Assembly (NCBI GenBank): GCA_038235165.1
Contig: JBBSUG010000013.1
Span: forward strand, 1 to 64,000
DNA length: 64,000 bases
Reading direction: 5' to 3'
DNA from: GCA-002050365 sp038235165
GTDB taxonomy: Bacteria > Acidobacteriota > Blastocatellia > Pyrinomonadales > Pyrinomonadaceae
This document shows positions 15,709 through 25,047 of this stretch, in pieces. The notes beneath the pieces were generated by a model. It was not told the origin of the DNA. It worked only from the letters and a program-made list of their open reading frames with translations, and searched no databases. Every line of letters starts with the position of its first letter. Position 1 is the first letter of the stretch. The position numbers and the translations under genes were made by a program.

Positions 15709-17769
15709 TTATTTTATCGAAACATCATCCACGCGGAAAGTCGTCGTGACCGAACTGTCGGTCGTCGTGCGGAATTGCAGACGCACGGTTTGACCTTTGT
15801 AAGCCGCCAAACTGAACGATTTTTGCGAATACGCGCCTGACGTTCCTTTGTTCGCGTTGCTGTATGTCGCCAGCGTTGTCAGAAGAGTTCCACTCGTATT
15901 GCGAACTTCGACAAATAATTTGTCATACGCCGTCGTTCCGGTTTCGCTCGACGTGACGTTGAGCCAGAACGACATTGCGCCGCTTGCCGAACTCGGAATC
16001 GTCACCTGCTGATAAAGCTGACCGGACACGCTGTTGTTCACGCCGAAATAAGCGTAACCCGTTCCGCCGTGCGGGTAACTGCCGTTTGCCGTGAAGAAAT
16101 ATCCCGTCCCGGAATCAACCCACGGCGTATCGTTTGCTTCAAAACCGCCGTTTGACAGCAATTCTCCTCCTCCGCCGGTCGGCGGGGGCGGCGCACCGCA
16201 AGTGCCGACACCAACCGCACACCAGCCGTTTGAAACGGCGGCATATTGTGAACTGGAAGCACCGAAAAGATCGGTTGCCGCATTTAAAGTCGCCGTTCGC
16301 GCACCGGCAAAATTTGTTCCCGATGTCATATAAACGGTCAGCGCGCGGTACCAAACTTTCGCGGCGTTGTCCGCATTCATTCCTGTCACCGTCACGCCGC
16401 CTGCCGTGCCGCCTTTCGCCATCAAATAAAAAGCGTAGTTGGCGATGCCCGAATTGGTGTGAACGCCGCCGTTGTCGGCTGTTCCGGTATAGCGGTTGGC
16501 ATAATTAGCCGGCTGATTGCCGCGCGTCGGATCGTCCATATAACGAAGCGCATCGCCGGCAATTCCGGGCGTATATGCGTCTTCGCCGATTTTCCAGGTA
16601 TTCGCGTTCTCACCTTCGGTATATCTTTCGACCATCGCGCCGAAAATGTCGGAAACGCCTTCGTTCAATGCGCCTGATTCGCCTTGATAAGTCAAATTTG
16701 CCGTGCGTTCGGTCACGCCGTGCGTCATTTCGTGACCGCAGATGTCGAGCGTCGTCAACGGTGTAAATTGCGAACCGTCGCCGTCGCCGTAAGTCATAAA
16801 CTGCCCGTTCCAATAAGCGTTGTTGTAATTCGTGCTGTAATGGACGATTGACGAAATCAAGCCGGTCGAACCGTCGGCGGAAGTATAATAGCCTGGACCG
16901 CCGCTCCCGTCAATGCCGCTGCGCCCGTGAGCCGCGCTGTAATAATCCACCACCTTTTCCGCGCCGTAATGCGCGTCAACCGCCGCTCTCTGCGTCGTGC
17001 TGTTCCAAATGTCGTCGGTATCGGTGAAACGGGAGACGGAAGAAGTCGTGTTGCGATAATCGAACGTGCCGACTTTGCGCGTGATGTCTTCCATATAATA
17101 GGTCACGCCGTTTTGATAGGTATTGATATTGACGCTGCCGCTGTAAAGCGACGAACCCGTTGCCGTTTGCAGATTGTCGTATTGAAAAACTTTTTCGCCC
17201 GTTTGCGCGTCAACGAAAATTACCGGCATCGCCGTTCCTTTCGTTCCGTCTTCGCGCCGCATCTGCACACGGTAAACTAGGTGGTCACGGTCTTCGGCGC
17301 GGTAAATCCACATATCGGCGGTCGGTTTTTCGGTCAAAAACTTCGCGCCTTTGTAAAATGTTTTGGCAATTTTAACCGCTTCGTCGTCCGAGAAATTCGG
17401 CTGTGTGTTGACGCTGACAGTCGCTTTCAAGTCGTCGGTGATCGAGGAAAGTTTGCCGTCCGCCTGCAAATGAACAATCGCTTCACTTTCCCAAACGGGA
17501 ACTTCATTAACCGTCTGACGCACTTTCGTATGCGCCATTTTCAAATCGTCAAATGCGACGGCTTGAACCTTTAGTTCGTCCGCGCCGGAAACGGCACGGT
17601 TTAGTCGGTCGTTTCGCAAATAGTCGAGACTAATCTGTTTGACCCGTTCGATGTCGTCGGGCGTTCCTTTCCCGAATGCCGTTTTTTGGGCTTCGGAAGT
17701 TTTAGGAAGAAATGTAAAAGTAACCACGGCAGCCAGCACGACTGCGCCGAATATCAGAATTTTTTTCAC
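15709..17769 (-). CDS. Secreted thermolysin-like M4 metalloprotease
   Basis: 686 residues from the GTG at 17769, preferred because GAGGAGATAAG lies 9 bases upstream and the product then starts as a clean signal peptide (KKILIFGAVVLAAVVTF); an ATG at 17790 is in frame but contains that ribosome site. Counting from the ATG: FTP/PepSY-like propeptide about 40-205, catalytic HEMTH at 353-357, zinc-ligand E377 in GALNEGVSD, and the active-site His in NGGVHTNSG. A C-terminal beta-sandwich of about 150 residues (SNGGFEANDTPW to VDDVSIK) follows a proline/glycine linker and may bind substrate. Exported protein-degrading enzyme. Confidence 0.92.
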   Translation of the reverse strand: MKKILIFGAVVLAAVVTFTFLPKTSEAQKTAFGKGTPDDIERVKQISLDYLRNDRLNRAVSGADELKVQAVAFDDLKMAHTKVRQTVNEVPVWESEAIVHLQADGKLSSITDDLKATVSVNTQPNFSDDEAVKIAKTFYKGAKFLTEKPTADMWIYRAEDRDHLVYRVQMRREDGTKGTAMPVIFVDAQTGEKVFQYDNLQTATGSSLYSGSVNINTYQNGVTYYMEDITRKVGTFDYRNTTSSVSRFTDTDDIWNSTTQRAAVDAHYGAEKVVDYYSAAHGRSGIDGSGGPGYYTSADGSTGLISSIVHYSTNYNNAYWNGQFMTYGDGDGSQFTPLTTLDICGHEMTHGVTERTANLTYQGESGALNEGVSDIFGAMVERYTEGENANTWKIGEDAYTPGIAGDALRYMDDPTRGNQPANYANRYTGTADNGGVHTNSGIANYAFYLMAKGGTAGGVTVTGMNADNAAKVWYRALTVYMTSGTNFAGARTATLNAATDLFGASSSQYAAVSNGWCAVGVGTCGAPPPPTGGGGELLSNGGFEANDTPWVDSGTGYFFTANGSYPHGGTGYAYFGVNNSVSGQLYQQVTIPSSASGAMSFWLNVTSSETGTTAYDKLFVEVRNTSGTLLTTLATYSNANKGTSGAYSQKSFSLAAYKGQTVRLQFRTTTDSSVTTTFRVDDVSIK

Positions 17770-17983
17770 TTGTCTTATCTCCTCGGACATTTAGAATTCA
17801 GGAAATTTGCCGATAAATTTATCAAGCCGTTTATGTGTAAAAATTACAAACTCAGCACTGAAAACCTCCGAGTCTCTGTGAAAAAACGCCAACTGATGGT
17901 TATGAACGAACTGAAAATAATTGTTAAAATTCTTTTGGAATTTTGGGAATATGGTAGAAAAGAGTGTAGCACCGGAGCTTTTA

Positions 17984-18433
17984 ATGTCAAGCCAAAACTT
18001 TAAAGATTGTTTATTAGAAACAAAGTTTTTAAAAGATGCCGACATCGGCGATATTTTTTCGTGGAATGAAGTGTCAGAAATCCACAAAGTCCGCAACGGC
18101 ATCTATCAGCGAATAGAGCAACTTATCTCACTTTTGACCGATTTCGGTAAAATAAATCCGTGCTACCCGGATTATTCCGGCGAAAACGAAAATATAATTT
18201 TCTACACTGGCGCAGGCAGGCGCGGCGACCAAAAACTCGACGTTCACAACCGCGCACTTTTTAACGCTATCGAAAGTAAACATTCCGTTCCGCTGTTCAA
18301 TAAGTTAGCCGTCGGACGCTGGGAATTTCTCGGCTTTTGGCAGGTGTTGGAAGGAAAATATATTTTCGACGAACAGCAAAATAGAATGGTTTGGAAATTT
18401 ACGCTGAACCGAATCGAAAAGGAGAATTTATGA
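17984..18433 (+). CDS. Stand-alone SRA/YDG-like domain protein
   Basis: 149 residues from the ATG at 17984, chosen for GGAG 7 bases upstream; an ATG at 17951 is also possible. The core reads IIFYTGAGRRGDQKLDVHNR, then ALFNAIESK, then LFNKL and FLGFWQVLEGKY. This YxGxGxxGDQ...N.AL pattern resembles SRA/YDG domains, which flip and read modified bases, and related domains fused to HNH restriction enzymes. No nuclease motif is attached here. It is cytoplasmic and overlaps the next gene by 4 bases (ATGA). Function inferred only as nucleic-acid binding. Confidence 0.6.
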   Translation: MSSQNFKDCLLETKFLKDADIGDIFSWNEVSEIHKVRNGIYQRIEQLISLLTDFGKINPCYPDYSGENENIIFYTGAGRRGDQKLDVHNRALFNAIESKHSVPLFNKLAVGRWEFLGFWQVLEGKYIFDEQQNRMVWKFTLNRIEKENL

Positions 18434-18789
18434 AAAATATTTTAACGACGCTCCTGATTTTAGCAGGCATTTTTGCTATTCACAGTTTTGTAAATATTGA
18501 AAACAAACGGGCTGACAAAAATGACTGCGAATTTATCGAAAGAAGTACAGAGGAAATCAAAACGATAAAAATCGGGATGAAAAGGGAAGACCTGAACAAA
18601 ATATTTCGACCGGACGGAGGCATTTCAGGTGTCACCGAACAGCGATTCGTTTACGAAAAATGTCAATTTATCAAAGTTGACGTAAAATTTTCGCCGACCT
18701 CTAAAAACGGAAAAACTGCCGTAAATAATCCCGAAGACAAAATCACCGAAATTTCAAAACCATACTTGGAAAGTCCTTTTGCCGATTAA
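18430..18789 (+). CDS. Small exported or membrane-anchored protein, unknown function
   Basis: 119 residues. The N-terminus (KNILTTLLILAGIFAIHSF) is a signal peptide or anchor without a lipobox. The rest contains IKIGMKREDLNKIFRPDGG, reminiscent of the IKxGMxxxxVxxxLG opening of SmpA/OmlA (BamE-like) domains, then two cysteines that may pair. GGAG lies just before the ATG at 18430, which overlaps the previous stop. The coupling of a periplasmic protein to an SRA-like protein is odd and unexplained. Confidence 0.6.
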   Translation: MKNILTTLLILAGIFAIHSFVNIENKRADKNDCEFIERSTEEIKTIKIGMKREDLNKIFRPDGGISGVTEQRFVYEKCQFIKVDVKFSPTSKNGKTAVNNPEDKITEISKPYLESPFAD

Positions 18790-18982
18790 GTTTGGAAAGT
18801 ACGGGCGGTCGCCTAAATGTCCGCAAACAAACAACATAAAAAAACGGTGCAGATTTAACTGCGCCGGACATTTCCTGCGGACAGGCGGTTGTGATTCGTA
18901 AAATGAAGCGTTCCAATATACCGAATTTACCGCGAAATAGGAACAAGCAGGGCTGAAGGCAAACTTAAATTTAAAGATTTAT

Positions 18983-21900
18983 CTACGGCACAAACGCATT
19001 TTGAATCGGGCGATCAGTCGCCGCGCCGAACTGCTCGGCATAAAACCAGTCGTTTGCACTGTTTAGCCGATACCAATTACCGCTGCGAAATACGGCAATA
19101 TCAGCTTTGCCGTCGCCGTCATAATCCGCCTGTGTCGGTAAATCAGTTGAAATGCCGAATTGCGCTCCTGTAAATCCTGCCGTGCTTCTTTGCAAATACC
19201 ACGAACCGTTTGACGGGCGAAAGACGGCGATATCGGTTTTGCCGTCGCCGTCATAATCTGCCGGAACGGGTTTATCGTTGACGGCACCAAATTGCACCGA
19301 ATCAAAGTTTTGGGACGGTGTTCCGGTCGGACGGGCGATATACCAAAATCCATTTGACGGACGAAAGACGGCATAGTCGGCTTTTCCGTCGCCGTTATAA
19401 TCGGTGGCAACGGGTATATCTCCCAGTGCGCCGAACTGTACGAAGGTGCGGAGTCCGGTTCTCAAATTGAAGATGTCCCAGAATCCGGTTGACGGGTGCC
19501 AGACAGCTAATTCAGCGCGTCCGTCACCGTCGAAGTCAGCGGGCTGCGGAATATCTTCAGAAGATGTATTTAACGCCGCGCCGACAAATCCTGCCGAACT
19601 GCGTTGGAGATACCATGTTCCGCTGCGGTAAACGGCAAGATCGGTTTTACCGTCGCCGTCGTAATCAGCGGGAACGAGTTTGTCGGCGGCAATGCCGAAT
19701 TGCAACCCGGTGAATCCTTCCGTTGACCGATTGAGATACCACACGCCGTTGGAAGGACGGAAAACGGAAATGTCCGCTTTCCCGTCGCCGTCAAAGTCAA
19801 ATGCCCGTCGAATCACAAAAGCCTCCTGATTAACGGTGAAAGTTAATCCGGCAATAGTCATCGTGCCGGTTCTGGCGGCTCCGGTATTTGTGCTGACAGC
19901 GAAACTTACACTGCCGGTGCCGGAGCCGGATGCGCCGCCGGTAATAGTCAGCCACGAATCGTTACTGACCGCACTCCACGCGCAGCCGGAAGGAGTTGAA
20001 ACTGTGACCGTGCCGGTAGTGAACGGTGCCGGAACTGTTCGGGAAGCGGATGGCAAAAGGTTGAAAGTACAAGGAATTGGGGCGGCTTGATTAACGGTGA
20101 AAGTTAATCCGGCAATAGTTATTGTGCCGGTTCTGGCGGCTCCGGTATTTGCGCTGACAGTAAAATTTACACTGCCGGAGCCGCTGCCGGACGCGCCGCC
20201 GGTGACGGTCAGCCATGAATCGTTACTAACGGCACTCCACGCACAGCCGGAAGCGGTTGAAACTGCAACTGCGCCGGTGCCGAGTGATGCGGAAAATGTT
20301 CGAGAGGGCGGCGAGAGAGTAAAAGTACAGGGAATTATGGCGGCTTGACTGACGGTGAAGATTGATCCGGCAATATTCAATGTGCCGACTCTCGCCGCGC
20401 CCGTTGTATTGGCGGCGACAGTGTAAGTAACCGTCCCGTTGCCATTGCCCGCACTGCCCGACTTGACGGTTATCCATGGTGCGTTACTGCTCGCAGTCCA
20501 CGCGCATCCGGCGACGGTTGAAACTCCGACCGTTGCGTCTTCGCCGCCCCCGCCGACAGCCGCGCTGGTCGGGCTGATTAAATAAAAACAAGCGGTAAAA
20601 TTCACGCCGGACGATTCAGTGGTGAGATTCGTCAAAGAGCGACTCGGCGGAGTGAATGTGTAACCTGATAATGACGGAGTGACGGTGTAGTTTCCGCCTG
20701 AAGTTAATCCAGGAAAAACATAATTGCCGTTTAAATCCGTTCTCGTCGTCGCAGCGGTCGTCCCGCTCAGAGTCATCACAATTCCGTTCAGGGCGTTTCC
20801 ACCGAGAGTAATCTGTCCGCTGATGAAAATCGAACCGGCTTGCTGAACGGTGAGCGATGACGCGCCGATTCCGATAGTGCCGCTGCGCGCCGCGCCGGTA
20901 TTTGTCTCAACCTGAAAACTAATTTTTTGCTCGTTGACATCCGAAACAATGTTCGTCACCCACGGAATCTGATTTAATAAAAAAGGTCTGAAATCGCAGC
21001 CTTCTTTGGTTCCGACACTGACGGTTTGGGTCGAAGCCGGTGCCGGAACGTTGATGACGGACGGATTAAAACTCCATTGGCAGCCGCCGATTTGCCTGAC
21101 CGTGTACTGCATCTCGCCGATGGTGATCGTGCCGATTCTGTCCGGGCTTCCCAACGGATTCGGGGCGACCGTAAATTCAACCGTGCCAGAACCGTTTCCC
21201 GCGCCGGAAGTGATTTGGATCCAATCAGCATTACTGACCGCCGTCCAAATACAGCCGCTGTTGACACTGACGGTTAAAACACCCGGTCCGCCGCTGGAGA
21301 TAATCGTCGCGTTGCCGGGGATGAATGTATAAATACAGCCGGGTGTTATTCCGCCGATGGTGATCTCCCCGTCCGTGTAGGTCGGCTGTGTGATCGGGAA
21401 GTTCGGGTCAACCGGCGACGTTTTCCGTCGCGCCGGGATGTCCGTAAACATAATCGGGGTTGTTCCCGCCGCTGCACCTGCCGCCACCGTAAAAGTGACG
21501 GTGACGAGCGTTTTGTTATTTCCTTCGGCGATAGTTCCGCCGGAGAAAGTCGTCACCGAGAAACCGATCTGACCGGCATTGCCTGCATTAAAGAAAACAT
21601 CGCCCTCGCTGTTGCCGATGACCACCTGCGGATTGGTCAACTTGGTTGAATCGAAGGCGATGCTGAAGGTGTAACCCGCTTCATCGCCGACGGTATCCAC
21701 AAGAATCGGGACAACCAGCGTGGAACCGGCACTCGTGTTTTGCGCGTCAACACGAAATGCCGCCGGTTCTGATAAAATTTCGTCAGAAACCCGAATTGTC
21801 TTTTTGTTGAATGCAGAAATTACCGGATCGTTAATAAGACTGAACTCAGCCGGCGGCAAAAAAATGATTTGATAACAGAAACATCCTTGACTAAAAACTT

Positions 21901-22107
21901 TCCACTATTTTCGGAATTCAGTCGAGTTTTTGTAATCGGCGAATAACCAATGTGACTCTGCGTGGTAATCTCCGTCGCCGCTGCTGCTGCTTCATTCTCC
22001 GCAATACAAATCATTGACGACTGACACTTTGCCGGAGTTATCGTCAAGAACAAAAAAATCGTCAGAAATGCAAATAGTATTCGGTATATGTATGTTTGAG
22101 TTTTCAT
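18983..22107 (-). CDS. Giant surface protein: cohesin, BACON and FG-GAP repeats; frame broken at a T7 tract
   Basis: The main frame (18983-21859, about 958 residues) has a cohesin-like domain (~30-175), two BACON domains (~176-342), a carboxypeptidase-regulatory-like domain (~345-415), three more BACON domains (to ~670), and about seven FG-GAP/VCBS repeats with DFDGDGKADISVFRPSNG motifs. Such proteins are exported and bind carbohydrate or calcium. It lacks a signal peptide. A good one (MKTQTYIYRILFAFLTIFLF) starts at 22107 in another frame, and the two meet at a run of seven T (minus strand) near 21862-21868. Eight T would fuse them into a ~1,040-residue protein. Either slippage control or an indel. 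Confidence 0.8.
19836..20348. repeat. Tandem 261-bp coding repeat (BACON domains)
   Basis: Two adjacent copies starting near 19836 and 20097 are nearly identical at the DNA level and encode successive BACON domains with CAWSAVSNDSWLTVTGGASG or a close variant. A third, more diverged unit follows from about 20343. The high nucleotide identity indicates recent duplication and gives room for copy-number change by recombination. Confidence 0.75.
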
Positions 22108-22319
22108 TAGTCTAATTATTCGAGTTTCGCGGGTTTTCAAATTCACTGCCTTGGGGCAATCTTATGAAAACAAATTCAAGTTAAATACTTTACGCTTTTT
22201 GAAAGACAGTTTTAAGTTGCTTATTACTGAAACAACATTTTGTTCCGTTTGATTTGAGAGATTAATTTTTACTCAGTCTGTAATTAATGATATAAGGCTA
22301 CAAAATACTACAACAAAAG

Positions 22320-22350
22320 TCCTTAACTTTTTGCTAATTCTTTGCTAATT
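22320..22350 (+). promoter_or_regulatory. Candidate operator: 11-bp-spaced TTGCTAATT repeats, copy 1
   Basis: TTGCTAATT occurs at 22331-22339 and 22342-22350, exactly 11 bp apart, preceded one period earlier by a degenerate TCCTTAACT (22320). CTCATAAG follows. Tandem repeats on one DNA face with an 11-bp period are the classic target of OmpR/PhoB-type winged helices. The array is 114 bp upstream of the wHTH-TPR gene, consistent with autoregulation. A stronger copy is at 24621. Confidence 0.6.
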
Positions 22351-22463
22351 CTCATAAGTGCTTTGATAACTGGATTTACGCACGAGTCGTTGTTTTTATA
22401 ATTGCGTAAAACGATAAAAAAATTGCTTTGAAAGTGAAATTAAAATAAGATTTTCGATAGATT

Positions 22464-24410
22464 ATGATTTCCCCTCGCTATAAATTTGCCGATTTCGTGC
22501 TTGATGTGCGCGAAGAAACGCTGTCTAAAAACGGCGAATCACTCAATCTTCGCAGCCGAACTTTCCAGATTTTACAGTGCCTGGTCGAAAACGCGGGGAA
22601 AATTGTTACCAAAGAAGAATTCTTTGAACGGGTTTGGCAGGGCGCAGCGGTCGAAGACAATAATCTGACGGTCGCCGTCGCGCAGATTCGTAAAGTGCTG
22701 GACGAAACAAAAGACAATAAATTTATCGAAACGGTGACGAAAAAAGGTTATCGTTTTGTCGCCGAAGTCGAAAAGATGTCCGGCGCAGATGAAATTGCCG
22801 AAACGGTCACGGAAAATGACGAAAATGCTTTAATAGGCGGTGAAGAGATTCCCGCAACTTTGACAGCCGGGGAACAAAAACCGTCACAGCAGAAGAAGGC
22901 GCAAATGAGATCGGGCGTGGCTGCCTTAATCGCTTCGCACAGGATTTTAGCCGCTGTTGCGTTTGGCTCAATCGTTTTTTTAATCGCGGCATTCTGGCGG
23001 CAAAATGTCGCGCCGGTCAAAGCCGAACCGCTTCATTCAATCGCTGTGCTGCCGTTTGCGACTGAAAACAATTCACCCGAAAATCAGCTTTTTGCCGAAA
23101 AACTGACCCGTGATTTGACGCAGAATCTCGGTCGCCTGACGGATGTTCGCGTTTCGGCTTATGAAGCGGTCGAAACATATCAGGAATTTAATGCGGATTT
23201 GGCGAAAATAGAAACGGAACTTAAAATTGACGGCACGGTTAACGGGACGATTCGGACGGACGGGACGGCGACCGAAATCGAAATAAAAATCAATGATCTG
23301 CGAACCGGGGCGAAAATTTGGGAAAAACGATATTGGATGAACGTGCAGAATTTGCCCGAATCGCAATATCTCATCGCACGGGACGCGGCGCGGGAAATCG
23401 GGCAGAGCAAACAACTGCAAAGTCCGGTTGCCACGGCGAACTTTGAAGCGTATCAGGGGTATCTCGCCGGACGACATTTTCTTGACGAAGGTTCATCGAA
23501 AGATCTCGCCAAAGCCGTCGAATATTTTACGGCGGCGACCGTCAAAGATTCGTCGTTTGCCGACGCTTATTCGGGGTTGGCGGTCGCTCATATCGTCCAG
23601 GGACTCGATCTTTACGCGAGTAAGGGATTAAACGCTTCGCGGCAGTCTTTTCCGGCGGCGGCGGAGCGGGCAAAACGGGCGTTGGAACTCGACCCGCAGT
23701 CTGGCGAAGCCTTTGCTGCACTTGCCTTTGTCAATTATCGCTACGAATACAACTGGACGGCTGCCGAGCAGAATTTTAAGCGGGCGATCAATCTAAACCC
23801 GAACAATATTTTGGCGCACCGCTGGTATGGCGGCTGTCTGCACCGCGGCGGGCGATCCGATGACGGACTGCGCGAACAAAAAACTGCGCTCGCGCTCGCT
23901 CCGAATTCGGCGCGAATTTTGAACGAAATGGCATGGGGCGCATATCTCGCGCACCGTTTTGACGAAGCCGTCGGTTATGCCGATAACGCGCAGAAAATTG
24001 ATGAAACCAACGCCGCCGGACTTTATAATGCGAGCGAAATCTACGAGAACAAAGGTGATTTCGTCAAAGCCTTTGAACTTTGGCGGGATGCGATGATTAT
24101 TGAAGAGGCAAATCCTAAGTGGATTGCCAATTTGGAAGAATCTTTTAAGAAAGACGGTTCACGCGGTTTTATCAAAGCGAAAACAGAATGGCTGGAAAAT
24201 TTAGCCGAAAAAGATTATATTTTTCCGACTGATTTGGCGAAATGTTACATCGCTCTGGGCGAAAAAGAAAAGGCTGTCGGGTGGCTCGAAAAAGGAGTTG
24301 AAGCCCGTGTTCCCGATATTTTATCAATTAAATATGCGCCTGCCTTTGATTCAGTGAGAAACGACGCACGTTTTCAGGCAGTATTGGCAAAAATGAATTT
24401 TCCGAATTAG
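22464..24410 (+). CDS. CadC-like regulator: winged helix, membrane helix, TolB-N-like and TPR domains
   Basis: 648 residues. Residues 1-105 form an OmpR/PhoB-type winged helix (FADFVLDVREETLSKNGESL; VTKEEFFERVWQG; VAVAQIRKVL; TVTKKGYRFVAEV). A charged linker leads to one membrane helix near 165-182. Then comes a FlgO/TolB-N-like domain (SIAVLPFATENNSPENQLFA) and at least five TPR units to the C-terminus. This is the membrane-bound transcription regulator architecture expanded in Acidobacteriota: the DNA-binding head is cytoplasmic and the TPR part is presumably periplasmic and senses something unknown. Iteron arrays flank the gene on both sides. Confidence 0.88.
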   Translation: MISPRYKFADFVLDVREETLSKNGESLNLRSRTFQILQCLVENAGKIVTKEEFFERVWQGAAVEDNNLTVAVAQIRKVLDETKDNKFIETVTKKGYRFVAEVEKMSGADEIAETVTENDENALIGGEEIPATLTAGEQKPSQQKKAQMRSGVAALIASHRILAAVAFGSIVFLIAAFWRQNVAPVKAEPLHSIAVLPFATENNSPENQLFAEKLTRDLTQNLGRLTDVRVSAYEAVETYQEFNADLAKIETELKIDGTVNGTIRTDGTATEIEIKINDLRTGAKIWEKRYWMNVQNLPESQYLIARDAAREIGQSKQLQSPVATANFEAYQGYLAGRHFLDEGSSKDLAKAVEYFTAATVKDSSFADAYSGLAVAHIVQGLDLYASKGLNASRQSFPAAAERAKRALELDPQSGEAFAALAFVNYRYEYNWTAAEQNFKRAINLNPNNILAHRWYGGCLHRGGRSDDGLREQKTALALAPNSARILNEMAWGAYLAHRFDEAVGYADNAQKIDETNAAGLYNASEIYENKGDFVKAFELWRDAMIIEEANPKWIANLEESFKKDGSRGFIKAKTEWLENLAEKDYIFPTDLAKCYIALGEKEKAVGWLEKGVEARVPDILSIKYAPAFDSVRNDARFQAVLAKMNFPN

Positions 24411-24431
24411 ATCGGCGGTCGCACCTTGTAG

Positions 24432-24504
24432 AATTTATTCGGAGTTTGCCGGTCGCTGCGAGATGTCACCGACGACAGGACGACCGACGAACTCCGAATA
24501 AATT
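24432..24504. terminator. Inverted repeat after the wHTH-TPR gene, possible terminator
   Basis: A perfect 15-bp pair (24432-24446 AATTTATTCGGAGTT with 24490-24504), extended by weaker pairing inside (GGTCG with CGACC). It lies 22 bases past the regulator stop. There is no clear U-tract, so it may instead be a mobile palindrome. Confidence 0.45.
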
Positions 24505-24620
24505 TGAAAGACAAGCCAACTCAAGATGAAACAAACAGTATGAGATTGCCCGTTTTTACTTTCAGCCGTCAGCCTGCTTTTATCTACTGTCGAATACTTA
24601 AACACTTATCTTTTGGAAAG

Positions 24621-24662
24621 TCCTTAATTAATTGCTAATTTTTTGCTAATTAATTGCTAATT
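24621..24662 (+). promoter_or_regulatory. Candidate operator: 11-bp-spaced TTGCTAATT repeats, copy 2
   Basis: Three perfect TTGCTAATT units at 24632, 24643 and 24654, preceded by TCCTTAATT at 24621, all spaced by exactly 11 bp, then CTATAAG. The same order (TCCTTAAYT, TTGCTAATT units, CTxATAAG) occurs at 22320. It lies in the 637-base gap between the regulator and pfkA, about 385 bp before the pfkA start. No gene is visible in that gap. Confidence 0.6.
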
Positions 24663-25047
24663 TCTATAAGTTGCTTTCTTTTCAATAATTATTCCGGATA
24701 TGTTTTGACGATATGCGATTGTTTATGCCGGATATTTTTCAGCGATATACGATTATCGGCAGAATTGAAAAGCTGAAAAATTCGTCGCCCAGCATATTTA
24801 ACCGCTTGAAACTCGTTTTTCGGAATTTGATTGCAATCTTAAAATAATATAAGTTTCTACCTGTTAATTTTTCAACAGACTACCGGAAGTTTTTTCGTGC
24901 TGCGTGATTTCAAAAGTAAAAAATAATCTGTTCGGGTGAGTATTTGTTCACAATTTAAGTTAAACTTTGAAAAGTTGTTAATTTATTGTGAACGCCGTCG
25001 TCTGATCATTTGACGATTGATGAACGACGAATAACGATTGACAATTT

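Noticed and set aside
19063..19800. Direct repeats resembling a CRISPR array
   Set aside because: The repeats are in-frame FG-GAP/VCBS coding units with no unique spacers.
22320..24672. 11-bp iterons as a plasmid or chromosome replication origin
   Set aside because: No DnaA boxes, no Rep gene and no AT-rich unwinding element in the right arrangement; PhoB-type operator fits better.
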